Below, one piece after another: positions 9,280 to 18,612 of a DNA stretch of 64,000 bases (positions within the stretch are counted from its first letter, which is position 1; each line of letters begins with the position of its first letter). Made by a program: the position numbers and the translations under genes. Origin of the DNA: Sinobacterium norvegicum (GTDB taxonomy: Bacteria > Pseudomonadota > Gammaproteobacteria > Pseudomonadales > Sinobacteriaceae); contig NZ_CAKLPX010000004.1 in the NCBI RefSeq assembly GCF_923077115.1, positions 62,001 to 126,000 of the forward strand, written 5' to 3'. The notes under the pieces were generated by a model. The model was given only the letters and a program-made list of their open reading frames with translations. It did no database searches and was not told where the DNA came from.

Positions 9280-9942
9280 GTGACTCTAGCTATTTTCGAC
9301 CTCGACAACACCCTTATCTCCGATGACAGCGACCACCAGTGGGGCGAGTTTCTTATCGCCAAGCAACTGGTTGACGCCGAGGCTTTTAAAATAGCCAACG
9401 ATCAATTTTACGAGGACTACAAGGCTGGCTGTCTCGATATAGTAAAATACCAAGAGTTTGCCCACGCACCACTGACCAAATACAGCCAGCAAGAGCTGGC
9501 CGAGCTGCACCAGCAATTTATGCAGGAGGTCATTGAGCCGTTGATTCTGCCTAAGGCTGTTGCCCTTATTGATCAGCACCGCCAGCAGGGCCACACCCTC
9601 TTGATTATCACCGCCACCAACCTGTTCGTCACCGGCCCCATTGCCGAGCGTCTCGGTATCCCCAATATTCTTGCCACCGAGGGCGAAATAATCGATGGCC
9701 GCTACACCGGCAAAATGCAGGGCACGCCCTGTTTCCAAGCCGGCAAAATCACTCGCCTGGATCAGTGGTTGTCTGAGCGTGATGAAGCAACTGCCGACGC
9801 CTATTTTTACAGCGACTCACACAATGATTTACCGCTGCTGGAGCAGGTCGACAACCCGGTTGCTGTAGATCCGGACGAGACACTCAGAGCCACTGCAGAG
9901 CAGCGCGGCTGGAAAATCATCAGCCTGCGTGACCAACAATAA
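9280..9942 (+). CDS. HAD superfamily hydrolase, subfamily IB (SerB/phosphoserine-phosphatase-like)
   Basis: A 220-residue HAD phosphatase. Motif I is IFDLDNTLI at residues 4-12 (nucleophile Asp7), a threonine motif II is in LLIITATN, and motif III/IV is in FYSDSHNDLPLL. The spacing and the SDSHNDLPLL motif fit the HAD-IB group that includes SerB-like phosphatases; the substrate is unknown. The start is GTG (TCTCTGTGACTCTA), preceded by an AGAAGG ribosome site. The gene is monocistronic, ending in a strong terminator. Confidence 0.9.
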   Translation: MTLAIFDLDNTLISDDSDHQWGEFLIAKQLVDAEAFKIANDQFYEDYKAGCLDIVKYQEFAHAPLTKYSQQELAELHQQFMQEVIEPLILPKAVALIDQHRQQGHTLLIITATNLFVTGPIAERLGIPNILATEGEIIDGRYTGKMQGTPCFQAGKITRLDQWLSERDEATADAYFYSDSHNDLPLLEQVDNPVAVDPDETLRATAEQRGWKIISLRDQQ

Positions 9943-9949
9943 CAGACAT

Positions 9950-9980
9950 AAAAAACGGCGCTGATAAGCGCCGTTTTTTT
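9950..9980 (+). terminator. Rho-independent terminator, bidirectional
   Basis: A 7-bp GC-rich stem (CGGCGCT, loop GATA, AGCGCCG) flanked by A6 on the left and T7 on the right. It sits between the converging HAD gene (plus) and rlmI (minus) and can serve both. Confidence 0.9.
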
Positions 9981-9994
9981 ATGCTCCGCCGAAG

Positions 9995-11209
9995 TTAATC
10001 CGCCGGTAGAATTCTCGCCATTACCGTCTTAATGTATTCCGTCTCTGGTATAGAGGGGTGGATCGGGTGATCGCAGCCCTGGCCGAAACGCTCAAGTAAC
10101 TGCGATTGGCGGTCGATATGACGAGCCGCGCCGCGGACCACGTCGGTCAATTTATCAACCGGCAGATGCATCGAACACGAGGCAGAGAACAGAATGCCAT
10201 CCTTCTCTAGCAAGCGGATAGCCAGCTGATTGATCTTGGCATAGGCTTTTTCACCCTTGGCCGCATCTTTTTTACGCTTGATAAAGGCCGGCGGATCGAC
10301 AATCACGATATCGAACTTCTCGCCCTCAGCGAGCAATGCCTGCAATGCTTCGGCAGCGTTGCCCTGCAGTGTGCCTACCTTGTCGGCAACACCGTTAAGC
10401 TCGGCATTTTTTTCAACCCAGTCAAGAGCCTTTTCCGAGCTGTCGACACAAACCACCTCGCTGGCGCCAGCCACCGCGGCTTGAATACCCCAACCACCGA
10501 TATAACTGAACACATCCAGCACACGCTTCCCCTTAGAGAGCTGTTGCAGGCGAGCACGGGCGGGGCGGTGATCGAAAAACCATCCTGTCTTTTGGCCGCT
10601 GAGAATGGGGGCAATAAACTTAACGCCATTTTCAATGAGTTCAACCTCATCACCAATCTCGCCATGCACAACCTCAACATACTTATTAAGGCCTTCAGCA
10701 TCGCGGGCGCCGGTGTCATTCTTCATCACAATGGCGCGGGGCGACAGTACTTTCAACAGCGCCTCAACCACCTGATCCTTGACCAGCTCCATGCCGGCTG
10801 TCGCTATTTGAACACAGACGACATCTTGGAATCGGTCGACAATCAAACCGGGCAAACCGTCGCTTTCGCCGTAGATTAAACGATAGCTGGGTTGTTCAAA
10901 CAGACGTTCACGTAAAGACAGCGCCACTTTCAGCCGATGCACGATCAGCGATTTATTCAGTTCGTGCTTGCTGTTGCGCGTCACAATACGGGCACAGATA
11001 AGATTGGCCGGATTAACATAGGCAACACCCAACGACTTGCCGCCGCTATTAGTGACATTCACCTGCTGGCCGTTTTCAAAGTTTTTTAACGGCGTAGCGT
11101 CAGTATCTACCTCGTTACTGTAGATCCACAGGTGACCGGCTTTAATGCGGCGATCACTACGAGGTTTGAGCCTGAGTTCAGCGAGCTGAGATGACATGGT
11201 AATACCCAT
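9995..11209 (-). CDS. rlmI: 23S rRNA m5C1962-type methyltransferase (RlmI family)
   Basis: A class I SAM-dependent RNA methyltransferase of about 400 residues. The N-terminal PUA-like domain (LRLKPRSDRRIKAGHLWIYS) is followed by an RNA-binding insert, then the Rossmann methyltransferase domain with SAM motif VLDVFSYIGGWG and DPPAFIKRKKD, and the catalytic cysteine region LFSASCSMH. Length and motif order match RlmI (396 residues in E. coli). The true start may be the second ATG (MSSQLAEL, at 11197). The exact target base is inferred by homology. Confidence 0.9.
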   Translation of the reverse strand: MGITMSSQLAELRLKPRSDRRIKAGHLWIYSNEVDTDATPLKNFENGQQVNVTNSGGKSLGVAYVNPANLICARIVTRNSKHELNKSLIVHRLKVALSLRERLFEQPSYRLIYGESDGLPGLIVDRFQDVVCVQIATAGMELVKDQVVEALLKVLSPRAIVMKNDTGARDAEGLNKYVEVVHGEIGDEVELIENGVKFIAPILSGQKTGWFFDHRPARARLQQLSKGKRVLDVFSYIGGWGIQAAVAGASEVVCVDSSEKALDWVEKNAELNGVADKVGTLQGNAAEALQALLAEGEKFDIVIVDPPAFIKRKKDAAKGEKAYAKINQLAIRLLEKDGILFSASCSMHLPVDKLTDVVRGAARHIDRQSQLLERFGQGCDHPIHPSIPETEYIKTVMARILPAD

Positions 11210-11211
11210 AA

Positions 11212-11265
11212 AAAAGACAAAAAAAAAGGCGATTAGGCTGAGATATTAACCAAAGCCTAATCGCC
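11212..11265 (-). terminator. Rho-independent terminator of gcvH
   Basis: Read on the minus strand, a perfect 12-bp stem (GGCGATTAGGCT with AGCCTAATCGCC, 14-base loop) is followed by a run of nine T and then further T-rich sequence. It lies 51 bases after the gcvH stop and just before the rlmI start, so it insulates rlmI from gcvH transcription. Confidence 0.92.
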
Positions 11266-11316
11266 GAGACCAATTATAGTAAAAACTCGCTTGGTCTGTC
11301 TGCTTTATCGGACGAT

Positions 11317-11706
11317 TTATTCGTCTTCGCAGAGTTGTTCATAACCCTCAGCATCGAGCAGATCGCTCAATTCTGATTCGTCAGTAATCTGCAATTTAAA
11401 GAACCAACCGTCGCCATAGGGGTCTTCATTCGCGCTTTCTGGTGTTTCTTCTAAGGCTTCGTTAACCGCAACCACGACACCAGAAATCGGAGCATAAAGA
11501 TCAGAGGCGGCCTTAACCGATTCAACAACACCTGATTCATCGCCGGCACTGAGCTCGGCACCAACTTCAGGCAGTTCGACAAAAACGACATCGCCCAGTG
11601 CTTCTTGCGCGTGATCGGTAATACCGATAACCGCTGTGCCGTCATCTTCTAAACGGATCCACTCGTGGGAAGAAACATATTTCAATTCAGAAGGTGTGTT
11701 GCTCAT
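11317..11706 (-). CDS. gcvH: Glycine cleavage system protein H
   Basis: A 129-residue lipoyl carrier protein that shuttles the aminomethyl group between the P, T and L proteins of the glycine cleavage complex. Lipoylated Lys65 is in [15 protein letters not shown]; the N-terminus ([15 protein letters not shown]) and the C-terminal DGWFFKLQI segment are typical. Length is normal. It stands alone here; gcvT and gcvP are not in the window, and no glycine riboswitch is visible in the 122 bases upstream. Confidence 0.97.
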   Translation of the reverse strand: MSNTPSELKYVSSHEWIRLEDDGTAVIGITDHAQEALGDVVFVELPEVGAELSAGDESGVVESVKAASDLYAPISGVVVAVNEALEETPESANEDPYGDGWFFKLQITDESELSDLLDAEGYEQLCEDE

Positions 11707-11828
11707 AAGAAGCCTCTTATCAAACGATAATTTAGTAAAGCCTGCGATTTTACTCTGCCAATCGGCAAAAGCAATACTCGTGGGCCAGCATTTCGCCAGT
11801 TATGGTGACTATCTATTTAGTCAATACA

Positions 11829-13472
11829 CTAACGGGAGCGGCTAATCAGCACAATCACGGGGATCAAGCCGGCCAAAACCAGTGTTACCGCCGGCACAGC
11901 CGCCCGCTCCCACTCGCCTTCGGCGGTCATTTCAAAAATCCGTACCGCCAGGGTATCCCAGCCAAAGGGGCGTAGCAGCAGTGTCGCCGGCATTTCCTTC
12001 ATCACATCGACCAATACCAGCAGCATTGCAGTCAACACGCCGGGGCGCAGCATTGGCAGATAAATGCGGCCGATGAGACGCCAGGAGTTTGCACCGAGTA
12101 ATTTGGCGGCCTCGGGCACCGATGGACGTACCCGCTCGATACTGGACTGCACCGGCCCCATTGCCACCGCCAGAAAACGAACAAAGTAGGCCAGCAACAA
12201 ACCCGCCAAGCCGCCGACTAATACCGGCGCGGTGCCACCACCCAACGCCTGCTGCAGCGGGACCAATAACTCGCGATCGATAAAACCAAAACTCATCACC
12301 ACGCCGACAGCCAACACCGAACCCGGCAGGGCATAACCCATGCCAGCCACCGTTGTTGCCGCCTCGGTTAAACGATTGCCATAACTGCGCTGGGCAAAGG
12401 CGATCAGCAAGGCGGCGGTAACAATAATTGCCGCAGCGCCGAAGCCTAGAATCAGTGTGTGTTTTAACAGCTGCAAATAACGGCCACTGATTTCTGTTTC
12501 GATCACCTCCATGGCCCAGAGCGCCAGCTGAATCACCGGTATGACAAAGCAAACAACAACAATCGACCAGCAATAAAACGCCACTAAGTAACGTCGAGCG
12601 CCGGTCAATTTTATTCGGTAATGGTGTTGAGGCCGACGCCCCTGCTCATCCCGGCCACCGTTGCGGGCATAACGCTCGGTCATCAAGGCCAACACCACGA
12701 ATAACATTAACAACGAGGCCAATTGCGCCGCAGCCTGTAGGTTGAACAAGCCAAACCAAGACTTATAAATCGCCGTGGTAAAGGTATCGTAATTAAAAAC
12801 AGAAACCGCCCCGAAGTCGGCCAGGGTTTCCATCAAGGCCAGCGCCAAACCCGCCACAATTGCCGGCCTCGCCATCGGTAACGACACCTTGAAAAAGGCC
12901 TGAGTATTATTTAAACCCAATACTCTAGAGGCCTCTATCACATCGCTGCCCTGCGCGACAAAGGCACTGCGGGCCAGCATATAAACGTAGGGATAGAGCA
13001 CCGCGGTCATTATCGCGACCACGGTGAAATGGTTGCGCACATCGACGCCAAAGCCTGGCTGGATACTGCGTATTGCCTGCTGTATAGGCCCCATATAATC
13101 CCACTGCCCCAACACCACGAAGGCCAATACATAAGTAGGGATCGCCAGCGGTAGCATCAGAGCCCACTCGCAATATTGACGGCCAGGAAAATCACAGAGG
13201 GTGGCAAACCAGGCCAGGCTGACCCCCAACACAGTGACGCCAACCCCCACACCAACCAGCAAAATAGCCGTGTTGATCAACAGATCAATTAACTGCGTTT
13301 GGTAGAGATGACGCCAGACATCGCCCTGAATATCACTCCAGCTAAAAGCGATGACGGCAACAGGCATTAAAACCAAAAAACCCGCCAGTAGCGGGATCAG
13401 TCGCCACAACATTCGGCGAGTATTGCCAGAGCGGGCAACCAGGGCCCGCTCTGCGGTAACACTAGAGGACAT
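11829..13472 (-). CDS. Iron(III) ABC transporter permease (FbpB type)
   Basis: A 547-residue permease made of two fused transmembrane halves of six helices each, as in FbpB/SfuB. Each half carries an EAA-type coupling loop: EASRVLGLNNTQAFFKVSLP in the first half and EAAKLLGANSWRLIGRIYLP in the second. It starts 2 bases after the stop of the binding-protein gene, so the two form an operon. The ATPase (FbpC) that should power it is not adjacent on either side, so it must be supplied from elsewhere. Confidence 0.94.
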   Translation of the reverse strand: MSSSVTAERALVARSGNTRRMLWRLIPLLAGFLVLMPVAVIAFSWSDIQGDVWRHLYQTQLIDLLINTAILLVGVGVGVTVLGVSLAWFATLCDFPGRQYCEWALMLPLAIPTYVLAFVVLGQWDYMGPIQQAIRSIQPGFGVDVRNHFTVVAIMTAVLYPYVYMLARSAFVAQGSDVIEASRVLGLNNTQAFFKVSLPMARPAIVAGLALALMETLADFGAVSVFNYDTFTTAIYKSWFGLFNLQAAAQLASLLMLFVVLALMTERYARNGGRDEQGRRPQHHYRIKLTGARRYLVAFYCWSIVVVCFVIPVIQLALWAMEVIETEISGRYLQLLKHTLILGFGAAAIIVTAALLIAFAQRSYGNRLTEAATTVAGMGYALPGSVLAVGVVMSFGFIDRELLVPLQQALGGGTAPVLVGGLAGLLLAYFVRFLAVAMGPVQSSIERVRPSVPEAAKLLGANSWRLIGRIYLPMLRPGVLTAMLLVLVDVMKEMPATLLLRPFGWDTLAVRIFEMTAEGEWERAAVPAVTLVLAGLIPVIVLISRSR

Positions 13473-13474
13473 TA

Positions 13475-14545
13475 TTAACGATAGCCTACCGTGTCCATCA
13501 GCATAACAGCCTCAGCCTGACGCTGACCCGCAATACCAATATCAACATCATCCTCTTTGAACTCACCCCAGGCCTGCACCTCGGCAGAAGACTTCATCGC
13601 TGGATTAACCGGGAACTCTTGGTTGATGTCCGCCAGAATTTGCTGCGCCTCACCCTCGCTCATCCATTCGATGAACTTGATCGCCTCGGCACGGTTTTTG
13701 GCATATTTAGTAACACCAGCACCAGAAACATTGACGTGGATACCGCGATCATCCTGGTTAGAGAAGAAGATCTTCAGCGGCAACTCCTCACCCTTGTCTG
13801 CCGTCGCTTTTTGCAAACGACCGAAATAATAGGTGTTTACCACGGTGACATCACACTGACCTGCTATCACAGCCTGCATCGCCTGCGTGTCGTTAGAGAA
13901 AGGTGCGACAGCCAGATTATCGACCCAGCCGGTCAACACTTCCTTGGCCTTATCCGCGCCATTGGCCTCGATCATCGTGGCGACCAGTGATTGGTTGTAC
14001 ACCTTTTTCGAGGTGCGTAAACACAGGCGACCCTTCCACTCTTCATCGGCCAAGGCCTCATAGGTGGAAAGCTCTTCAGGGCTGACACGATCGGGGGCAT
14101 ATACGATAACGCGGGCACGCTTTGAAATAGCAAACCAACGGTTTTGCTCATCCTGTAGGTAGGACGGCACGTTTTGCTCAAGTGTGGCGGACTCAACAGG
14201 GCTTAATAAATCCTGTTCGGCAGCGTACCAGAGGTTGCCCGCATCGACGGTAACAAAGATATCGGCCGGGGTATTCTCACCCTCAGCCTGTAAGCGGGTA
14301 ATCAACGGTGCCGCCTTATCGGTGACATACTGGATATTGACACCAGTCTCGGCGCTGTAGAGATCAAACAATGGCTTGATCAGATGTTCTTTACGCGAGG
14401 TATAAACGACCAATTCTTTCGCCGCCTCAGGCGCTGCTTCAGGCTGGCTCTGTTCCGTTGCCTGCTTATCGCCGCTACAAGCTGTCATCATGGCAGAAAC
14501 TGCAGCCACAGAAAGCAACGATATGGATATTTTCTTGAAAGTCAT
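13475..14545 (-). CDS. Iron(III) ABC transporter substrate-binding lipoprotein (FbpA/FutA type)
   Basis: A 356-residue periplasmic ferric-ion-binding protein. The signal peptide ends in a lipobox-like MMTAC at Cys23, so it is probably a lipoprotein. The mature part opens with ELVVYTSRKEHLIKPLFDLY, the family hallmark, and contains the paired tyrosine segment VVNTYYFGRL that coordinates iron in FbpA. A Fur-type box lies 36 bases upstream, which fits iron-starvation control. It is followed at 2 bases by the permease gene. Confidence 0.95.
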   Translation of the reverse strand: MTFKKISISLLSVAAVSAMMTACSGDKQATEQSQPEAAPEAAKELVVYTSRKEHLIKPLFDLYSAETGVNIQYVTDKAAPLITRLQAEGENTPADIFVTVDAGNLWYAAEQDLLSPVESATLEQNVPSYLQDEQNRWFAISKRARVIVYAPDRVSPEELSTYEALADEEWKGRLCLRTSKKVYNQSLVATMIEANGADKAKEVLTGWVDNLAVAPFSNDTQAMQAVIAGQCDVTVVNTYYFGRLQKATADKGEELPLKIFFSNQDDRGIHVNVSGAGVTKYAKNRAEAIKFIEWMSEGEAQQILADINQEFPVNPAMKSSAEVQAWGEFKEDDVDIGIAGQRQAEAVMLMDTVGYR

Positions 14546-14580
14546 TATGTTTCCACCATGAATCTATTTTAAAGAAAAAG

Positions 14581-14599
14581 AATGATAGCGATTATCATT
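14581..14599 (-). promoter_or_regulatory. Fur box upstream of the iron ABC operon
   Basis: AATGATAGCGATTATCATT is a 19-base imperfect palindrome (14 of 19 positions symmetric) built from the GATAAT-like units of the Fur consensus. It lies 36 bases before the start of the ferric-binding lipoprotein gene. Repression by Fur-Fe(II) when iron is plentiful is inferred from the match and the gene function. Confidence 0.8.
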
Positions 14600-14701
14600 T
14601 GCGCTATCAAGTCTTTGACCATGATCTGGCGCTATAAAAGTGCAAATACTTACAAAAAGTATGGGATTAACTTGATTTAGCAGGAGGGCAGCGCCACCGG
14701 A

Positions 14702-15940
14702 TTATATTTCGGTGGCCTGCTTAATCAGATAGCGCTTGATACCGGCAACTGACGACACCAGCCGCATGCCACTGTTGCGCAGCCAGCGAACCGGCAGTGC
14801 CGGCTGATTAAATAGCCGCTTCAAGGCCTCCATCAACGACATCATACGCAGATTATCGGCCATTCTGCGGCGCTGATAACGCGACAGCGTTGCCGTGGAA
14901 CCCAGGGCAGTATGACGCTGTTTGGCCCGCAAGATTTCCTCGGCCAACACCTCGACATCCTTCAGCCCCAGGTTGATACCCTGACCAGCCAATGGATGAA
15001 TAGTATGGGCCGCATCAGCCACCAGCGCTAAACCAGGCCGGAAATAGTCTTTGGCATGACGCTGGCGCAGCGGGAAACTAAAACGTCGACTAACGGCGCT
15101 GATATCACCGAGGCGATGCTCGAACTCTCTCGCCAACACCGCGGTGAAATCATCATCTGACAACGCCATCATCTGCTCGGCCCGCTCTGGCGGCAGCGAC
15201 CAGACGATCGACAATTTGCGCTCTGACTCGCTGGCCAAAGGCAGCATTGCCAACACGCCATCATCAGTGAAACGCTGCCAGGCTGTCGCCTGATGAGGTT
15301 TGCTGGTTTCGACAGTGGCGACAAGGCCGCAGTGATTATAATCCCACTCGCGGGTCTCGATGCCCGCCTGTTGGCGCAGTGGTGAGTTGGCACCATCGGC
15401 GGCAACAATCAGCGCCGCTGACAACTGCTGACCATCGGCTAACTGCAGTTGCCAGCTGTCGCCAACCGGCAACAATTGCTCAACCGCCGCCGGGGCGATG
15501 ACGTCGATATTGCGCGCCTGGCTGACTCTAGCCATTAACGCAGCAATGGTAATTCTGTTTTCAACAATGTGGCCAAGCACATCGCAGCCGGCCTCCGCCG
15601 CATCGAAGTCTAAGCTGGCTGTACCCTCGCCATCCCAAACTCTCATCGAATAGTAGGGGCTTACCCGCGCCGACTCGATGGTAGACCAAACCCCCAACGA
15701 GGTAAGAAAACGCTGCGATTTTGGTGTTAAGGCACTGACCCTGGGGTCAAAGCCATCGATGCTGTCGATACATTCTGGTAACTCAGCCGAGCTGGCAAAC
15801 TGCTCAATCAACGCCACCGTGATGTCGGTATCAGCCAAGGCCGCGGCCATTGAACTTCCCGCCAAACCGCCACCGACGACAATCACATCATAATCAATCG
15901 TATTACTGTCTGCCGCTGCGCTTCGTATACTGTTTACCAT
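14702..15940 (-). CDS. ubiI: Ubiquinone biosynthesis FAD-dependent monooxygenase (UbiI-type)
   Basis: A 412-residue flavoprotein hydroxylase of the UbiH/UbiF/UbiI family that hydroxylates the quinone ring. The dinucleotide fold VIVVGGGLAGSSMA is at residues 20-33, and the second FAD motif ADAAHTIHPLAGQGINLG is near 295-312. The order pepP-ubiH-this gene, together with the DAAHTIHPLAGQG motif, matches UbiI (VisC) of E. coli, the C5-hydroxylase. It starts 3 bases after ubiH. Assignment among the paralogues is by synteny; a UbiF role cannot be excluded. Confidence 0.88.
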   Translation of the reverse strand: MVNSIRSAAADSNTIDYDVIVVGGGLAGSSMAAALADTDITVALIEQFASSAELPECIDSIDGFDPRVSALTPKSQRFLTSLGVWSTIESARVSPYYSMRVWDGEGTASLDFDAAEAGCDVLGHIVENRITIAALMARVSQARNIDVIAPAAVEQLLPVGDSWQLQLADGQQLSAALIVAADGANSPLRQQAGIETREWDYNHCGLVATVETSKPHQATAWQRFTDDGVLAMLPLASESERKLSIVWSLPPERAEQMMALSDDDFTAVLAREFEHRLGDISAVSRRFSFPLRQRHAKDYFRPGLALVADAAHTIHPLAGQGINLGLKDVEVLAEEILRAKQRHTALGSTATLSRYQRRRMADNLRMMSLMEALKRLFNQPALPVRWLRNSGMRLVSSVAGIKRYLIKQATEI

Positions 15941-15943
15941 GAT

Positions 15944-17209
15944 TTACTTAACACCTACCAATAGATGATTGGTTTGCTCAATACCCGCCGCATGCCGGAC
16001 AAAAGGCTGTTTCAGCAACTCGATATTGTCGAGCATTAACAGCCCCATCTCTCGGGCAATCGACAGCGGCCAAAACTCAGAGGCAAACACCTCCGGCAAC
16101 AGATCACTGAAGCCAGTAATCATCCGCTGATCCAACTGCTGCCTGTGCAAATACTGATTCAACACCGCAATCGATGCGATTGATTGATCGGCTTTTTGGG
16201 CCTCTGCCAAGGTTAATATTAACGCCGTAATATCACGCAGCGCCAGATTAAAGCCCTGCCCCGCCACTGGGTGCAGCAGGTGGGCGGCATTACCCATGAC
16301 AACAATACCGGTTCGTACCTGCTCACAGGCCTCGACCAACTGTAAGGGATAACTGAAACGCTCGCCCACAGCCTCAATTTTACCCAGGCGATAGCCAAAA
16401 CGACGCTGTAGTTCATCGATAAAAACAGTCTCATCACAGCTTAGCCAGTCATCGATCTCTTCTTCCGGTCGCGACCACACCAGCGCCGAGCGTCGCTCCG
16501 TTGCAGCGCCACCAACCAGCGGCAATACCGCCATTGGACCGTCGCCCCCAAAGCGCTCAAAGGCCCAGCCTTGGTGATCGTCAGCCGTTTGAATGTTGGC
16601 CACGATAGCCGCCGCCCGATAGGACTTTTTACGGTATTGAATACCCAGGGATTGCGCCAGTTTAGAGCCGACACCATCGGCAACAATCACTAACTTGGCG
16701 GTGAGCTGGCTCTGCTGCTGTTCCGCCTTACCGGTGATATCAAGCCGGTTAAATCCTTCGCATGGCGTCACCTTGTCGACAGTCGCCGGTGCAATAATTG
16801 TCAGACCTTGCTGCTGTTGCATCGCTGCCATCAACACCCGACCCAGCCACTGGTTCTCGACAACATAACCCAGGCTTTGCGGCTGCTCGGCATCCATTAC
16901 CATGGTGGCGGGACGGGCGGCTCTGGAGACGTGAATATGGTCGATCGGCTGACAGTGCTGCGCCAACTGCGACCAAATACCCAGCTGCTCAAATATGGCT
17001 TTGGCGCCGCCGGCCAAGGCAGTGGAGCGAGCATCGAAACTGGGTTGATAAACCGGCTTGGCCGCATCGGTCGACATCGGAAAACCCTCGACTATCGCCA
17101 CCGACAACGCCGGCAAATAACGCCCCAGCGTCACCGCCAGGCTGGCACCCACCATACCGCCACCGACGATGACGATATCAAAGTCGACTGCCTCATCGGT
17201 CTTAGTCAT
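15944..17209 (-). CDS. ubiH: 2-octaprenyl-6-methoxyphenol hydroxylase
   Basis: A 421-residue FAD monooxygenase that hydroxylates the C1 position in ubiquinone synthesis. FAD motifs: IVIVGGGMVGASLAV at the N-terminus and GNAAHLLHPVAGQGFNLALRD in the C-terminal half. The GNAA variant, in place of GDAAH, is characteristic of UbiH. It overlaps the end of pepP by 8 bases and lies 3 bases before ubiI, forming a pepP-ubiH-ubiI operon as in E. coli and Pseudomonas. Confidence 0.93.
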   Translation of the reverse strand: MTKTDEAVDFDIVIVGGGMVGASLAVTLGRYLPALSVAIVEGFPMSTDAAKPVYQPSFDARSTALAGGAKAIFEQLGIWSQLAQHCQPIDHIHVSRAARPATMVMDAEQPQSLGYVVENQWLGRVLMAAMQQQQGLTIIAPATVDKVTPCEGFNRLDITGKAEQQQSQLTAKLVIVADGVGSKLAQSLGIQYRKKSYRAAAIVANIQTADDHQGWAFERFGGDGPMAVLPLVGGAATERRSALVWSRPEEEIDDWLSCDETVFIDELQRRFGYRLGKIEAVGERFSYPLQLVEACEQVRTGIVVMGNAAHLLHPVAGQGFNLALRDITALILTLAEAQKADQSIASIAVLNQYLHRQQLDQRMITGFSDLLPEVFASEFWPLSIAREMGLLMLDNIELLKQPFVRHAAGIEQTNHLLVGVK

Positions 17210-18530
17210 TGGCTGCGGCCATTAACGCTTCAATCTCGGCAATCGTTTTGGGCACTGCCGCAGTAAGGTTTTCACAGCCATTGGCCGTTACCAAAATATC
17301 GTCTTCGATACGGATACCAATCCCCCGCCAACGTTCATCCACTTCAAGGTTGTCCGGTGCCACATAAATGCCGGGCTCAATGGTTAACGCCATGCCCGGC
17401 TGCAGTGGACGCCATTGGCCATCGACACGATAATCACCGACATCATGAACATCCATACCCAACCAATGGCCGGCACGGTGCATATAGAAAGCAGTGAATG
17501 CCTGACTCTCAATCAATTCGTCGACACTGCCGGTTAACAGGCCCAGCTCAACCAAGCCCTGGGTAATCACCTCGACGGTGACCTCGTGGGCACGATTCCA
17601 CGGCACACCCGGCTTAACCACCTCGATAGCGGCCAGTTGAGCCTTTAAACACAGTTCATACAGTGCCTTTTGTTCGGCACTGAACACCCCGTTGACTGGG
17701 AAGGTTCGTGTGATATCGGCGGCATAGTGTTCGAGTTCACAGCCGGCATCGATCAACACCAGATCACCATCGTTAAGCATTTGATCATTCTCGATATAGT
17801 GCAATATACAGGCATTGGCACCACCACCGACAATAGTGGTGTAAGCTGGAGACTTGCTGCCATTTTTAGCGAAGGCATAGAGAAACTCTGCCTCCAGCTG
17901 GTACTCCATCATACCGGGCTGGCAGACACGCATGGCCTGACAGTGCGCCTCGGCACTGATTTGACCGGCGCGGCGCATAATCTGCTGCTCGGCCTCGCTT
18001 TTAATCAGTCGCATTTCACGCAACAGCGTCGACACATCGGTGAATTGGCTCGGAGCCAGAACACCGGTTCTGGCCTTCGCCCGCACCGCATTCAACCACG
18101 CCACCACCTGCTGGTCGAAGGCTTGGCTGACGCCGACGGTGTAGTAAATACTGGCCTTATCTGCCAGCAATTCTGGCAGCTGCTGGTCTATTTCACCGAT
18201 TGAATAGGCCTGATCTGCACCATAGGTTTCTTCGGCGCCCTGTTGACCGGCACGCTTGCCGTCCCAGATCTCTTTGGCCGGGTCACGATCACGGCAAAAC
18301 AACACAAATTGCCCCGTGCCGTTTTTGCCATCTGGAATCAATACCGCCATCGCCTCCGGCTCATTAAAGCCAGTCAGATAAAAAAAGTCACTATTCTGAC
18401 GGTAAGGATATTCAGCATCACCGTTGCGAAGAAAGCTCTCGGCGGAGCTGATGATGGCAATGCTATTACCGTCCATTTGGGACATTAAGGCTTGGCGGCG
18501 AGCACTGAATTCGGTCATTGAGATAGGCAT
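17202..18530 (-). CDS. pepP: Xaa-Pro aminopeptidase P
   Basis: A 442-residue M24B metallopeptidase that removes N-terminal residues preceding proline. The N-terminal creatinase-like domain is followed by the pita-bread domain with the dimetal ligands: IDAGCELEHYAADITRTFP (two Asp), HRAGHWLGMDVHDVG (His), TIEPGIY (Glu) and GIRIEDDIL (Glu). Length matches E. coli PepP (441). The start may be four codons later (MTEFSARR, at 18518). The 3' end overlaps ubiH. Confidence 0.95.
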   Translation of the reverse strand: MPISMTEFSARRQALMSQMDGNSIAIISSAESFLRNGDAEYPYRQNSDFFYLTGFNEPEAMAVLIPDGKNGTGQFVLFCRDRDPAKEIWDGKRAGQQGAEETYGADQAYSIGEIDQQLPELLADKASIYYTVGVSQAFDQQVVAWLNAVRAKARTGVLAPSQFTDVSTLLREMRLIKSEAEQQIMRRAGQISAEAHCQAMRVCQPGMMEYQLEAEFLYAFAKNGSKSPAYTTIVGGGANACILHYIENDQMLNDGDLVLIDAGCELEHYAADITRTFPVNGVFSAEQKALYELCLKAQLAAIEVVKPGVPWNRAHEVTVEVITQGLVELGLLTGSVDELIESQAFTAFYMHRAGHWLGMDVHDVGDYRVDGQWRPLQPGMALTIEPGIYVAPDNLEVDERWRGIGIRIEDDILVTANGCENLTAAVPKTIAEIEALMAAAND

Positions 18531-18612
18531 AGTTTCACGCAGATATAGTGTCGATAGATTCGTTGTTGTTATTCACTGGCAGGGCAGGGCCTCACCAGCT
18601 TACTATCATATA

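Noticed and set aside
12089-12573. Several frames inside the iron permease gene
   Set aside because: The fused permease has two EAA loops in one continuous frame; the others are arginine- and cysteine-rich shadows.
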